Below, in pieces: positions 1 through 8,217 of a stretch of 64,000 nt of DNA. The stretch lies in NCBI RefSeq assembly GCF_003864255.1, contig NZ_QWEZ01000001.1:744001-808000 (forward strand), written 5' to 3'. This DNA comes from Aestuariirhabdus litorea (lineage in GTDB: Bacteria; Pseudomonadota; Gammaproteobacteria; Pseudomonadales; Aestuariirhabdaceae). The notes under the pieces are model-generated. The model was not told the DNA's origin. It did not search any database and saw only the letters and a list, made by a program, of their open reading frames with translations. The position numbers were made by a program, and so were the translations under genes. Position 1 is the stretch's first letter, and the number at the start of each line of letters is the position of its first letter.

Positions 1-329
1 AGGAGCAGCTGGGGCTGAGTTTCAATTCGGTACTGATGAACCTCTACAGGGATGGCAATGACAGCGTGGGCTGGCACGCCGATGATGAACCGGAGCTGGG
101 GATAAACCCCTGTATCGCCTCCTTGAGCCTGGGGGCTACTCGACGGTTTCACCTGCGCCATCGGGAGCACACTGAGCAGCGTTTATCCCTCGAGCTGGGC
201 CATGGTGCATTACTGGTGATGTCGGGGCCGATGCAGCACCACTGGCGTCACCAGATTCCCAAGACCCGGCGTCCGGTGGGGCCGAGAATCAACCTGACCT
301 TTCGCTCGATTAACCCGCCAGAGGGGTGA
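1..329 (+). CDS. AlkB-like 2-oxoglutarate/Fe(II) dioxygenase, 5' end cut off by window
   Basis: C-terminal part of a 2OG-Fe(II) dioxygenase of the AlkB family, which oxidatively removes alkyl groups from DNA or RNA bases. The frame is open from the window edge (first full codon at 3). The iron ligand motif HxD is visible in GWHADDE and the distal histidine in QHHWRH; the 2OG-binding arginine lies in PRINLTFR close to the stop. The upstream residues (FNSVLMNLYRDG) are the typical N-Y-Y/R-D-G lead into the HxD motif, so only the N-terminal third or half is missing. It resembles the short AlkB2/ALKBH2-type proteins more than E. coli AlkB, but substrate cannot be told from this fragment. Confidence 0.85.
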   Translation, partial: EQLGLSFNSVLMNLYRDGNDSVGWHADDEPELGINPCIASLSLGATRRFHLRHREHTEQRLSLELGHGALLVMSGPMQHHWRHQIPKTRRPVGPRINLTFRSINPPEG

Positions 330-453
330 GGCAGGTCAACTTATCAGTATTGTCACCTGTTTCTGTGAGGGATGTTGATCAGTGTCAATCCTGTTGTCGC
401 CTGTGGATGGTAGCCTCTTTACTACTTCAGGGTTATTACAGGGAGTGGCAACC

Positions 454-564
454 ATGTTTTTAGACGAAGTTGTATTTGCCGGGTTGCTGACCGTCGGTCT
501 GATGATCACTTTTTTTGCGGGCCTCTATTACTTCCTTCGTAAAGACATGGATAAACATCCATAG
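454..564 (+). CDS. Small single-span membrane protein (DUF3149-like)
   Basis: A 36-residue protein with one hydrophobic span (about residues 8-26) followed by a basic/charged tail ending DKHP. Size and layout resemble the DUF3149 family of tiny inner-membrane proteins of unknown function; this is a resemblance, not a firm match. GGGAG lies 8 nt before the ATG at 454. An in-frame GTG at 382 with GAGGGA 9 nt upstream would give a 60-residue version, so the start is uncertain. A terminator follows directly. Confidence 0.5.
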   Translation: MFLDEVVFAGLLTVGLMITFFAGLYYFLRKDMDKHP

Positions 565-588
565 GGTTGCCACTAACCCAAGCCGAAT

Positions 589-656
589 AAGGCGGAATCA
601 GAGGTCCCGTGGGTTGTCAGGTTCTCACGGGGCTTCTGGTTCCGCCTTACCTTTTT
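589..656 (+). terminator. Long hairpin terminator after the small membrane protein
   Basis: Imperfect stem with AAGGCGGAA (589-597) pairing to TTCCGCCTT (640-648) and CCCGTG pairing to CACGGG further in, followed by five T at 652-656. It separates the gene above from the SDR gene. Confidence 0.6.
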
Positions 657-836
657 AAGACACCTCTTTTTTCTACCTTTCCATGTTGGGCCCCTCTGGG
701 TTTGCATTGCCCCTCTGTGCTTGCGGGGGCTTTCACTCGCACCGTTGTTGCTCTCCCATTCAGCAGATCAATAGTCATTGTGGCCCGGCCGCTGGCTGGG
801 AAATCATAGTGAAAAACCGAACAGGATGGGGATGAC

Positions 837-1640
837 ATGAGTAAACGAGTATTGATTACCGGAGCCGGTAGCGGTCTTGGGCGAGAGCTGGCGCACTGCT
901 ATGCACGCCAGGGGTGGCGGGTCGCGCTCACCGATGTCAATGACGAGGGGTGCAAGCAAACCGCGTCCCAGGTTGAGGAGTTGGGGGGTGAGGCTGAGCG
1001 CTTTCACTGTGATGTCCGTGACCTCGGACAGATGCAGCAGGTGGCCGATACCCTCGAGGAAAAATGGGGAGGGCTTGATCTCCTGATTAACAACGCCGGT
1101 GTCGCCGGGGGCGGCTCCTTTGCCGATCTGGATGATGATGAGTGGGATTGGATGCTGGCCATCAACCTGAAAGGGGTGATCAACGGTTGCCGCATCTTTC
1201 TGCCCTCCCTGCTGCGCTCAAAGGGGCAAATCTGTAATATTGCGTCCATGGCGGGACTGCTCAGTGCGCCAGGCATGAGCCATTACAATGTCGCCAAAGC
1301 CGGGGTTGTGGCACTGTCAGAGAGCTTGCAAGCGGAGCTGGCCTCTCAGGGAATGGCGGTTAGCGTAGTGTGTCCCTCCTTTTTTCAGACCAATCTGCTC
1401 GACTCCTATCGGGGCAGCTCGGCGACCTTGAAAGAAAACGTAGCCAAGTTGCTGGCGGGCTCCCCCATCAGTGCCCAGGAGGTTGCCCAGCGGGTTGTGG
1501 AGGGGGTTGAAGCGGGTCAGTTTATGATCCTGCCCCATGACGAGGGGGCGCTGGCCTGGGAGTTTAAGCGTAACGACCCGGAGAGCCACCGCCAGATGAT
1601 GGAGCAGCTCGCGGTAAAAATGGCGGAAAAGGGGCTGTAG
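837..1640 (+). CDS. SDR family NAD(P)-dependent oxidoreductase
   Basis: Classical short-chain dehydrogenase/reductase of 267 residues. The Rossmann motif TGAGSGLG is at 8-15, NNAG at 85-88, and the catalytic tetrad reads N110, S137, Y150, K154 (YNVAK). The aspartate at the end of the second strand (ALTDVND) suggests NAD rather than NADP preference, although such proteins vary. The substrate is unknown. It stands alone, with AGGATGGGGA as ribosome binding site before the ATG and its own intergenic region on both sides. Confidence 0.85.
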   Translation: MSKRVLITGAGSGLGRELAHCYARQGWRVALTDVNDEGCKQTASQVEELGGEAERFHCDVRDLGQMQQVADTLEEKWGGLDLLINNAGVAGGGSFADLDDDEWDWMLAINLKGVINGCRIFLPSLLRSKGQICNIASMAGLLSAPGMSHYNVAKAGVVALSESLQAELASQGMAVSVVCPSFFQTNLLDSYRGSSATLKENVAKLLAGSPISAQEVAQRVVEGVEAGQFMILPHDEGALAWEFKRNDPESHRQMMEQLAVKMAEKGL

Positions 1641-1722
1641 AGGTCCCTTTGTGGGGGTGATGCCCGCTGTAGTTTTCGTTACTATCTAACCACCTGACTG
1701 ACACTACAGCGGTTAACCCCCT

Positions 1723-2025
1723 ATGGACATGCTTGAGCAAATTCGTCACCAACTGCAAAACTCCTTTGCCCCCAGCCACCTTGAGGTTTTTAACGAAAGC
1801 CATATGCACCGGGTGGAGCCGGGCTCCCAGAGCCACTTCAAAGCGGTGGTGGTGAGCGAGGCCTTTGAGGGGCTGCGTACCCTTAAACGCCATCAACAGG
1901 TCTACGCAGCTCTCTCCGGTGAGATGCCACTGATTCACGCCCTGGCGCTCCACACCTATACACCGGGCGAGTGGGCAGAGCGAGGCGAGGCTCCCAAAAC
2001 GCCCAACTGCCGAGGCGGCGGTTAG
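1723..2025 (+). CDS. bolA: BolA family protein
   Basis: A 100-residue BolA protein. The family signature is visible: FNESHMHR, SHFKAVVVSEAF, the RHQQVYAAL helix, and the C-terminal IHALALHTYTPGEW block, which contains the invariant histidine used to bridge [2Fe-2S] clusters with monothiol glutaredoxins. In E. coli BolA acts in morphology and stress responses and works with GrxD in iron-sulfur handling. The tail after residue 85 is short, polar and not conserved in the family. It lies 11 bp before the DsbA-like gene and may be co-transcribed with it. Confidence 0.9.
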   Translation: MDMLEQIRHQLQNSFAPSHLEVFNESHMHRVEPGSQSHFKAVVVSEAFEGLRTLKRHQQVYAALSGEMPLIHALALHTYTPGEWAERGEAPKTPNCRGGG

Positions 2026-2036
2026 GCGGCTAGAGA

Positions 2037-2648
2037 ATGCAGCTCTATTACTTTTTTGATCCTATGTGCTCCTGGTGTTGGGGGTTTGCTCCCCAGCTGG
2101 AACGCCTGCGCCACCAGTACGCTGAGCGCCTTCCCTTAACCCTGGTGGTGGGGGGGCTGCGTAGCGAGACCCATCCTCTGGACGAAGCGCAGCGCGACTA
2201 TATCAAGGGGCACTGGCACCGGGTTCAGGAAGCCAGCGGCCAGCCCTTTGATTTTGAACATGGGCTGCCGACCGGCTTTGTTTACGATACCGAACCGGCC
2301 TGTCGCGCGGTGGTGACGGCGCGTGAGATGGGATCGGCCCGCCTGTTTGACTTTATCGAGTCGATGCAGCGCGCCTTCTATGCCGAAGCCAGGGATATTA
2401 CCGATCCCGCTGTCGTCGCACAGCTAGCGGTTGACGCGGGTATGGATCGCGCTCGCTTTGCCGAAGCGTTGGTCAGCGATTCCATGCGCTCCAGGACGAA
2501 GGCGGATTTTGAGCTCTGTGCCCGTTTGGGGGTGCAGGGCTTCCCTACCCTGGCTCTCAAACATGATCAGCAGTGGAGCGCCGTTAGTCAGGGGTTTCTG
2601 CCGTGGGCGTCTTTGCAGGCGAGGCTGGAGGCGGTGCTGGCTGGCTAA
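2037..2648 (+). CDS. DsbA family thioredoxin-fold protein
   Basis: A 203-residue DsbA/FrnE-like oxidoreductase. The redox motif CSWC is at residues 11-14, immediately after the first strand (MQLYYFFDPM). The helical insert and the cis-proline segment (GVQGFPTLAL, near 172-181) are typical of the family. There is no signal peptide, so it is predicted to be cytoplasmic, unlike periplasmic DsbA; FrnE-type proteins in this group act as cytoplasmic disulfide isomerases. The final 65 bp overlap the 3' end of the convergent ybaN gene. Confidence 0.85.
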   Translation: MQLYYFFDPMCSWCWGFAPQLERLRHQYAERLPLTLVVGGLRSETHPLDEAQRDYIKGHWHRVQEASGQPFDFEHGLPTGFVYDTEPACRAVVTAREMGSARLFDFIESMQRAFYAEARDITDPAVVAQLAVDAGMDRARFAEALVSDSMRSRTKADFELCARLGVQGFPTLALKHDQQWSAVSQGFLPWASLQARLEAVLAG

Positions 2649-3048
2649 GGGAAGCTGGGCGGGTCTTCATCCGCAGCAGGTAGAGGCTGACCGCACTGGC
2701 AATGGCGACCAGCATCAGCCCCAGGGGCCAGCTTTTTACCAGCGCGGCGCTGATCAGGATGGTGGCCCACAGCAAGCACAGTGTATAGGTGCGCGCCCTG
2801 GCGGGGATACCCTCACCATCGAGGTAGTAGTTAACGTAGTTGCCAAGCCGTGGATGGCCCAGCAGCCAATGGTAGAAGCGCTCGGAGCTGCGTAAGAAGC
2901 AGGCGGCGGCCAGGAGCAGGAAGGGGGTAGTGGGGAGTAGCGGCAGGAAGATACCGGCTACACCTAATACGACCGCCAGCCAGCCACAGATAAAGAGGGC
3001 CCAGCGCAGAACGGGGTTGGCAACGGCTTTATAGGGACGAGCACTCAT
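2584..3048 (-). CDS. ybaN: YbaN family (DUF454) inner-membrane protein
   Basis: A 154-residue protein with about four membrane spans and the DUF454/YbaN signature GIFLPLLPTTPFLLLAAACF followed by SSERFYHWLLGHPRLG. The function is unknown in the family. The C-terminal 25 residues are Pro/Ala/Thr-rich and lie wholly in the part of the gene that is antisense to the DsbA-like gene (2584-2648), so that tail is probably a recent extension. The start at 3048 is followed by normal YbaN sequence. Confidence 0.85.
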   Translation of the reverse strand: MSARPYKAVANPVLRWALFICGWLAVVLGVAGIFLPLLPTTPFLLLAAACFLRSSERFYHWLLGHPRLGNYVNYYLDGEGIPARARTYTLCLLWATILISAALVKSWPLGLMLVAIASAVSLYLLRMKTRPASLSQPAPPPASPAKTPTAETPD

Positions 3049-3122
3049 GGTTTTACACTATAACCAAGCAGGGCTTTCGAATACATCGGTCTTTACCGGA
3101 TAGGGTTGCAGGGGAGGTAGGA

Positions 3123-3578
3123 GTGGATAGTCGGTCAGAGTCGTATCCCGTAGAATTTGAGCAGGCCGTCGTTTGGGGGGATATGGATGCTTTTCAACAT
3201 GTGAACAATACGGTTTACTTTCGCTACTTCGAGGATGCCCGCATAGCCTATTTTGAGCGAGCCGGCGTAATGGACTCCATGGCCAGCAGCGGTCAGGGGC
3301 CTATTTTGGCCTCCACACAGTGCCGTTTTCGCGCCCCGCTTACCTACCCTGACAGCGTCAGGATCAGCGCGCGTATCGAGTCGATTGCTGACGACCGATT
3401 TACCATGCGCTATCGCATCTGGAGTCATAAGCTCGATTGCGTCGCCGCTGAGGGGGAGGGGGTCATCGTCTACTTCGACTACAGGGCAGGAGCCAAGTGC
3501 TCCATACCCGACCCCATTCGCCAGGCGGTGCTGGCGATGGAGTCAGCGGCAGGACATAGACTGGAGGAGCATGCTTAA
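3123..3578 (+). CDS. Acyl-CoA thioesterase, hotdog (4HBT) family
   Basis: A 151-residue single-hotdog thioesterase of the YbgC/FadM type, which hydrolyses acyl-CoA thioesters. The catalytic segment WGDMDAFQHVNNTVYFRYF has the conserved Asp at residue 22 and the HVNN motif after it. The start is a GTG with GGGGAGGTAGGA directly upstream. Its stop overlaps the next start as TAATG, so the two genes are translationally coupled. Confidence 0.85.
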   Translation: MDSRSESYPVEFEQAVVWGDMDAFQHVNNTVYFRYFEDARIAYFERAGVMDSMASSGQGPILASTQCRFRAPLTYPDSVRISARIESIADDRFTMRYRIWSHKLDCVAAEGEGVIVYFDYRAGAKCSIPDPIRQAVLAMESAAGHRLEEHA

Positions 3579-4033
3579 TGGATGTGCGTACCCGTTACCT
3601 GGTGGCCTCCCCCACCGAGATCGACGATATTGTTGAAAATCCCCATCAGCCTGAGCGGTGGCCAGGTTTTGCCTGCCTGGACCTGGATCTGGAAAAACTG
3701 GTGGACCTGTTGGCCCTGTGTCGGGAGGAGGCTCTGAGCGAGGCGCTCATCCGTGCGTTCGAGGTGCACCATCAGGCCAGTGTCCAGGGGCCCTGGTTGA
3801 TTGAGCTGCCCGCGGATCTCTGCGGGGCCTTGCAGGCGCTGGATGAAGCGGAGCGGCAAGCACTGGCTGACCGGTGGTCTCGCTCGGAATCTTTTGCGGG
3901 CGCCCCCTGGCGAGAGGCCGATCTGGCTATGGCTATAACCCACCTGGGGGCACTTGCTAAAATCGCCAGTGAGCGTGGGGCGGTGCTTATGCTTCACCAG
4001 GGCGTTGAGGGGGATCCGGTGGTGATCGGATGA
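3578..4033 (+). CDS. Hypothetical protein coupled to the thioesterase
   Basis: A 151-residue soluble acidic protein that I do not recognise. It has no signal peptide, membrane span or metal motif. The middle (residues 35-90) is predicted helical and rich in Leu, Ala and Glu. The ATG overlaps the stop of the thioesterase gene (TAATG), so it is expressed from the same message. The codon pattern is like its neighbours and the frame is intact, so it is very likely a real gene. Confidence 0.7.
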   Translation: MDVRTRYLVASPTEIDDIVENPHQPERWPGFACLDLDLEKLVDLLALCREEALSEALIRAFEVHHQASVQGPWLIELPADLCGALQALDEAERQALADRWSRSESFAGAPWREADLAMAITHLGALAKIASERGAVLMLHQGVEGDPVVIG

Positions 4034-4093
4034 TGACGATACTGTATCGATTGATAAAGGGCGAACGGATGGGAAAGAGAGGGAGGATTGGGG

Positions 4094-4741
4094 GTGGCTA
4101 AATGGTTGGTGTTTCCCCGTTATGGGTTTGGTTCGATGGCGGCGGGTATCGTTTGTATTCTGGCCATGGCCACCCTCTCCGGCAGCAGTTTCCTGGATCA
4201 TTTTTTGATCCGCCTGAGCATCAGCGTGCTGCTGATCGCCTCGGTCTACCTGTTGAGCCGAAGCCCTAAGCAGCTGCTGGTCTCCGTGCTGCTTGGCCTG
4301 CCGACCATGGTCACCAACTGGGCGGTGCTGGTAATGTCCAACGAGTGGCTGGTGCTGGCAGACCACCTCACCAATGTGCTCTTCTTCACCTACGTCACCT
4401 GGTGCCTGCTACAGCAGGTGTTTAGCAGCGGTCAGGTAAGTGGTGACACCATCTGGGGATCAATCTGCATCTACCTGCTGATTGGGTTTATCTGGAGCTT
4501 TATCTTTGGCGCCCTGTCGGTGCTGCAACCGCATGCACTGACCCACATCAGTGCCGACCAGGTCTCCTCGCTGGTCTATTTCAGTTTTGTCACCCTCTCG
4601 ACCCTGGGATATGGCGACATCACGCCGGTTACCCGTCAGGCACAGATGCTGGCGTTTAGTGAAGCCCTGATGGGACAGCTGTACCTGACGGTGCTGGTGG
4701 CGAGGCTGGTTGGCCTCTATCACACCTCTGGAAAGGGTTAA
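4094..4741 (+). CDS. Two-pore-helix type ion channel (K+ channel family)
   Basis: A 215-residue membrane protein with about six spans. The last pair brackets a potassium selectivity filter, STLGYGDITP, near residues 169-178. This is the ion-channel 2 (Pfam Ion_trans_2) layout with extra N-terminal helices. GGAGG at 4082-4086 sits 7 nt before the GTG at 4094 and only 1 nt before the in-frame TTG at 4088, so GTG 4094 is the better start. The stop shares TTAA with the stop of the convergent methyltransferase gene. Confidence 0.8.
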   Translation: MAKWLVFPRYGFGSMAAGIVCILAMATLSGSSFLDHFLIRLSISVLLIASVYLLSRSPKQLLVSVLLGLPTMVTNWAVLVMSNEWLVLADHLTNVLFFTYVTWCLLQQVFSSGQVSGDTIWGSICIYLLIGFIWSFIFGALSVLQPHALTHISADQVSSLVYFSFVTLSTLGYGDITPVTRQAQMLAFSEALMGQLYLTVLVARLVGLYHTSGKG

Positions 4742-5394
4742 CGTTTACGAACCAGATTGAGTCCGTCGCGCAGGGTCAGGAAGCAGTTCTCCAGCTCATC
4801 ACTGGCATGGATGAAGCGGTTCATGTCGTCGATCGCCTGATCCTTTTCATCCTGCGGGTTCAGTACCTGGCCCTGCCACAGGGCATTGTCGATGATGATG
4901 AGCCCTCCGCGGTTGACCAGCGGCAGGGTGGCCTTGAGGTAGTTGAAGTAGTTGCGCTTGTCGGCATCGATAAAGACGATATCGAAGCTCTCCTCCAGCT
5001 CGGCGATGGTGTCCAGCGCCTTGCCAAAACGCACCTCAATCTTGTGGCCGTGGGGGCTGCGATCGAAAAACCCCTGTGCGAAGCTGATCGCTCGGGGGTT
5101 GCTTTCGCAGCAGAGAACGCGGCCATCATCGGGCAGCGCCTCTGCCATGGAGAGGGCGGAGTAGCCGGTAAACATGCCGATCTCGAGGATCGAGCGGGCG
5201 CCGCTGATCCGGGTGAGCATGTTCAGGGTACGCCCTATCAGTTTGCCGGAGAGCTTGATCGGGTAGGCCATCTCCCGGTTGGTCGTCTCGACCAGCTCCT
5301 GCAGCAGTGGGGGCTCGTCGCTGGTCATGGCGCTGCAGTAGCGTTCAATCTCCGGGTCAACCAGGTAGTCGTGCATGGCGTGGTTCCGCAGCAT
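4738..5394 (-). CDS. Class I SAM-dependent O-methyltransferase (Methyltransf_3)
   Basis: A 218-residue protein of the catechol/caffeoyl-CoA O-methyltransferase family. The SAM-binding strand-loop ILEIGMFTGYSAL is followed by the acidic end of strand two (LCCESN) and the metal-binding region FIDADKRNYFNYL. The metal ligands D and DN (IIIDNALWQG) expected in cation-dependent members are present. The bacterial homologues methylate small phenolics or unknown substrates. An alternative start lies six codons in (MHDYLVD). Confidence 0.85.
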   Translation of the reverse strand: MLRNHAMHDYLVDPEIERYCSAMTSDEPPLLQELVETTNREMAYPIKLSGKLIGRTLNMLTRISGARSILEIGMFTGYSALSMAEALPDDGRVLCCESNPRAISFAQGFFDRSPHGHKIEVRFGKALDTIAELEESFDIVFIDADKRNYFNYLKATLPLVNRGGLIIIDNALWQGQVLNPQDEKDQAIDDMNRFIHASDELENCFLTLRDGLNLVRKR

Positions 5395-5436
5395 TTTGGA
5401 ATGCTGCTCTATAGGTGATGGATATGGGGCGCGGTG

Positions 5437-6123
5437 TCAGGCCCAGCTGGAGCTCTGTCGACGGCGGCTACGCATCAGCGGAGCGACCAAACCGATCAGT
5501 ATGCCGCCAACGATGGTGCCTGCACCATAGAGATACCACTGTTTGGCGGACTCGTCGCCTAACTTGGCGTTTTCCAGCTCGAGGGTCTCAATCCGGTTCT
5601 TGAGGATCACGTTGTTGGAAACCAGCTCCTTGTTGCGTTCTACCAGATGGATCGCTTCGGAGGAGATGCGTTTGATCTCTGCCAGCTCGGCTTCCAGCTT
5701 CTCGCCGCGCCGGCTACTCTGTTGATTGCTGCTGTTTAGCTCTGAGTTGGCACTCTCGAGCTCCGCCAGGCGGCGCTTGAGCTCGCTGTTTTCCTGGCTC
5801 AGGTTGTCGGCTTTCAGTTGGGCGCGCTCAAGCAGTTCCCGGGCTCCGGGCTCGGTCAGCAGGTACTGGCTGCGAATAAAGCCCTCGACCCCATCCTTGG
5901 TGCGAACGAAGCTGAACTCCTCTCCCTCATCTCGAATCCACTCCAGGCGGGTGCCGCTTTTCAGACCCTTATGGATGATCTTGTTGGCGTTGCTGGGGCC
6001 ACTGCGAAGCGGCACATAGAGGATGTCGGAGATGTAACGCGCCTCGGCGCTGGCGGCGGGCGTATGCAGGGTGGCCAGCAGGCTGGCGCCCAGTAGCAGG
6101 GTACAGGTTGATAAACGGCTCAT
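5437..6123 (-). CDS. YgiM-like SH3 domain protein (TIGR04211 family)
   Basis: A 228-residue exported protein. The start at 6123 was chosen because it opens a clear signal peptide (MSRLSTCTLLLGASLLA, cleavage near ASA-E); the frame is open further upstream but that part is not protein-like. Then come a bacterial SH3 domain (about residues 27-95, with VPLRSGPSN and FIRSQYL), a long coiled coil (about 95-190, rich in Glu, Leu and Ser) and a C-terminal membrane helix (about 200-220) followed by RRR. This is the layout of E. coli YgiM, a membrane-anchored periplasmic protein of unclear role in the envelope. Confidence 0.85.
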   Translation of the reverse strand: MSRLSTCTLLLGASLLATLHTPAASAEARYISDILYVPLRSGPSNANKIIHKGLKSGTRLEWIRDEGEEFSFVRTKDGVEGFIRSQYLLTEPGARELLERAQLKADNLSQENSELKRRLAELESANSELNSSNQQSSRRGEKLEAELAEIKRISSEAIHLVERNKELVSNNVILKNRIETLELENAKLGDESAKQWYLYGAGTIVGGILIGLVAPLMRSRRRQSSSWA

Positions 6124-6214
6124 AGTCTCTAACAGCGTGTTGTGGGGCGTTGATCCTATCGCAGGGCGCCGGCAACCACTACTGCATGGTTCACAAAACG
6201 CCCCGCCGGCAGAG

Positions 6215-6514
6215 CTAGGGCAGGACCTTCTTGAAGGGTTTGACCACCACCTGCTGATAGACGCCCGCTTCAATGTAGGGATCGGCATCGGCCCACTGCT
6301 GGGCTTCGACCAATGAGTCGAACTCGGCCACCACCAGGCTGCCAGTGAACCCCGCCTCTCCCGGATCCTCGCTATCGATGGCGGGGTGGGGGCCGGCGAT
6401 CAACAGGCGCCCCTCGGCCTTGAGGGTTTCGAGACGGGCAACATGGGCCGGGCGAGCAGCCATGCGCTTGCTGAGGCTATTGTCGATATCCTGACTGATA
6501 ATGGCGTAAAACAT
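6215..6514 (-). CDS. yciI: YciI family protein
   Basis: A 99-residue ferredoxin-like-fold protein of the YciI/YCII family. The expected blocks [31 protein letters not shown] and [13 protein letters not shown] are all present, including the conserved His and Asp of the putative active site. The start at 6514 has AAGGATAA upstream; the longer frame to 6592 overlaps yciB and is not used. It lies 4 bp after yciB, the same pairing as in E. coli and Pseudomonas. Confidence 0.9.
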   Translation of the reverse strand: MFYAIISQDIDNSLSKRMAARPAHVARLETLKAEGRLLIAGPHPAIDSEDPGEAGFTGSLVVAEFDSLVEAQQWADADPYIEAGVYQQVVVKPFKKVLP

Positions 6515-6518
6515 GGGG

Positions 6519-7148
6519 TTATCCTTGTTGGGTTCCGTGTTCTGAAGAGGTGGGCTCTTGGATGTGCCGGGACAGATAGATGCCCTGGGCAATGATAAAG
6601 ACCAGCGTCAGCCCGAGCATACCAAACAGCTTGAAGTTGACCCAGCTTTCCTCGGACATGGTAAAGGCCACGTAAAGGTTGATCGCGCCGGCAAAGACAA
6701 AAAACGCGACCCAGCCGTAGTTCAATCGCTTCCAGATCTCTGCGGGCATGGTGAATTTGGTGTCCATCATGCGCTGGATGAGGTTTTTACTGCCGATGAA
6801 CTGGCTGCCCAGGAATACTCCGGCAAACAGCCAGTTGACGATGGTGGGCTTCCACTGGATAAAACTCTTGTCGCCAAACAGGACAGTGGCTCCCCCCAAT
6901 ACCACCACCAGTGCCAGGGTCACCAGGTGCATCTTCTCGATTTTTCCGGTTGCCCAGCGGGTGTAGAGAATTTGCAGGAAGGTGGCGGGTATCAGCACAG
7001 CAGTAGCGATGATGATGGGCTGGGCCTGGCTCAGTAGCTCGAAGGTATCGGGTGCGAGTACTCCGCTTAAAGGGGCAATCAGCTCGGCACTGAACTTGTA
7101 GACGATAAAGAAGATGACGATGGGGAGAAAGTCGACCAGCAACTTCAT
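6519..7148 (-). CDS. yciB: Septation protein A / inner-membrane protein YciB
   Basis: A 209-residue protein with five predicted membrane spans. The start [18 protein letters not shown] and the block [18 protein letters not shown] are diagnostic of YciB (IspZ/IspA). It affects cell-envelope integrity and division through contacts with the elongation and division machineries. The C-terminal 20 residues are polar and cytoplasmic. It is transcribed divergently from rnm and probably forms an operon with yciI. Confidence 0.92.
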   Translation of the reverse strand: MKLLVDFLPIVIFFIVYKFSAELIAPLSGVLAPDTFELLSQAQPIIIATAVLIPATFLQILYTRWATGKIEKMHLVTLALVVVLGGATVLFGDKSFIQWKPTIVNWLFAGVFLGSQFIGSKNLIQRMMDTKFTMPAEIWKRLNYGWVAFFVFAGAINLYVAFTMSEESWVNFKLFGMLGLTLVFIIAQGIYLSRHIQEPTSSEHGTQQG

Positions 7149-7257
7149 AATAGGGAAACCTTACGCGCTAGAGGAGGTGGGGGGGCAATTATCACCCCTG
7201 CCAAGGGGTGGCCATGATATCATGCTATCCCGTTAACGAGTAATTCCTGGACCCGAT

Positions 7258-8133
7258 TTGAACCGATACAGCGTGGTGGATCTTCACTGCCACACCAACC
7301 ATTCCGATGGCGCCCTTTCCCCACTGGAGCTGCTGGCCCGAGCCGAAGAGCAGGGGGTTGAGCTCCTGGCTGTGACCGATCACGACGAGGTGTCCGGGGT
7401 GCGGGAGGTGATCGCCGCCAGTACCAACAGCCCGGTACGGGTGATCAGCGGTATCGAGTTGTCGAGCGTCTGGGGAGGGGTGGGCATCCATGTGGTGGGG
7501 CTGAACTTTGATCTTGATGCTCCGCTGCTGGGGGAAGTGCTTGAGTTGCAGCGCCAGGCGCGGGATGCCCGCGCCCAAACCATTGCAACGCGGTTAGAAC
7601 GCATCGGGGGCGAAGGGGTGCTCGCGGGGGCCCTTGCGATTGCCCGCCAGAGTCGAGGTCTCTCGCAGGACGCTGGGGTGCGCGTGCAGTTGGGACGTCC
7701 CCATTTCGCCGACTACCTGATTGCCAGTGGCGTGGTCGACAGTCGTGAAATGGCTTTTCGCAAGTACCTGGGGGCTGGAAAACCCGGTGATGTGAAGTGC
7801 CATTGGCCCACGATGGAGACCGTGATCGGCTGGATCCGCGCGCTCGGTGGAACCGCTGTGCTGGCGCATCCGCACCACTACAAAATGACCAATACCCGTT
7901 TGCGCAAGCTGCTATCGGCTTTTGCCGCCGCCGGTGGCGAGGCGATGGAGGTGGCCAGTGGCAGCCTGCCGCGCCACAAAATGCCCTGGTACGCCAGCCT
8001 GTGCGCAGAGTTTGGCCTTAAGGCGTCGATGGGTAGTGATTTTCATGCCCCGCTGGGGCCCTGGTGCGAACTGGGCAAACTGGCGCCATTACCCGATGGG
8101 TGTGAGCCGGTCTGGGGCGATTGGGCAGGCTAA
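7258..8133 (+). CDS. rnm: PHP-domain phosphoesterase, RNase AM / 3',5'-nucleotide phosphatase
   Basis: A 291-residue PHP-family metallophosphoesterase matching E. coli YciV/Rnm, which trims 5' ends of rRNAs and degrades short RNAs and 3',5'-bisphosphonucleotides. Metal-binding motifs are visible in order: DLHCHTNHSDG near the N-terminus, TDHDE near residue 42, the GIELSSVW strand, AHPHHYKM, and GSDFHAP near the end. The start is a TTG at 7258; GTG at 7273 is an alternative that would leave the PHP motif almost at the N-terminus. It begins the block rnm-yciO-scpA-scpB-rluB. Confidence 0.88.
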   Translation: MNRYSVVDLHCHTNHSDGALSPLELLARAEEQGVELLAVTDHDEVSGVREVIAASTNSPVRVISGIELSSVWGGVGIHVVGLNFDLDAPLLGEVLELQRQARDARAQTIATRLERIGGEGVLAGALAIARQSRGLSQDAGVRVQLGRPHFADYLIASGVVDSREMAFRKYLGAGKPGDVKCHWPTMETVIGWIRALGGTAVLAHPHHYKMTNTRLRKLLSAFAAAGGEAMEVASGSLPRHKMPWYASLCAEFGLKASMGSDFHAPLGPWCELGKLAPLPDGCEPVWGDWAG

Positions 8134-8164
8134 CAGAACTAGCGCCATCCCCCCTAAGAGTAGG

Positions 8165-8170
8165 TATAAT
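8165..8170 (+). promoter_or_regulatory. Consensus -10 hexamer upstream of yciO
   Basis: A perfect TATAAT lies 48 nt before the yciO GTG, preceded by TAGG. No convincing -35 box is found 16-18 nt upstream, so this is a promoter candidate only. Confidence 0.4.
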
Positions 8171-8217
8171 GCTGCGTTTGATCGAACCATAAGTCGCTGT
8201 CAGTCGCAGGGAGTGCC

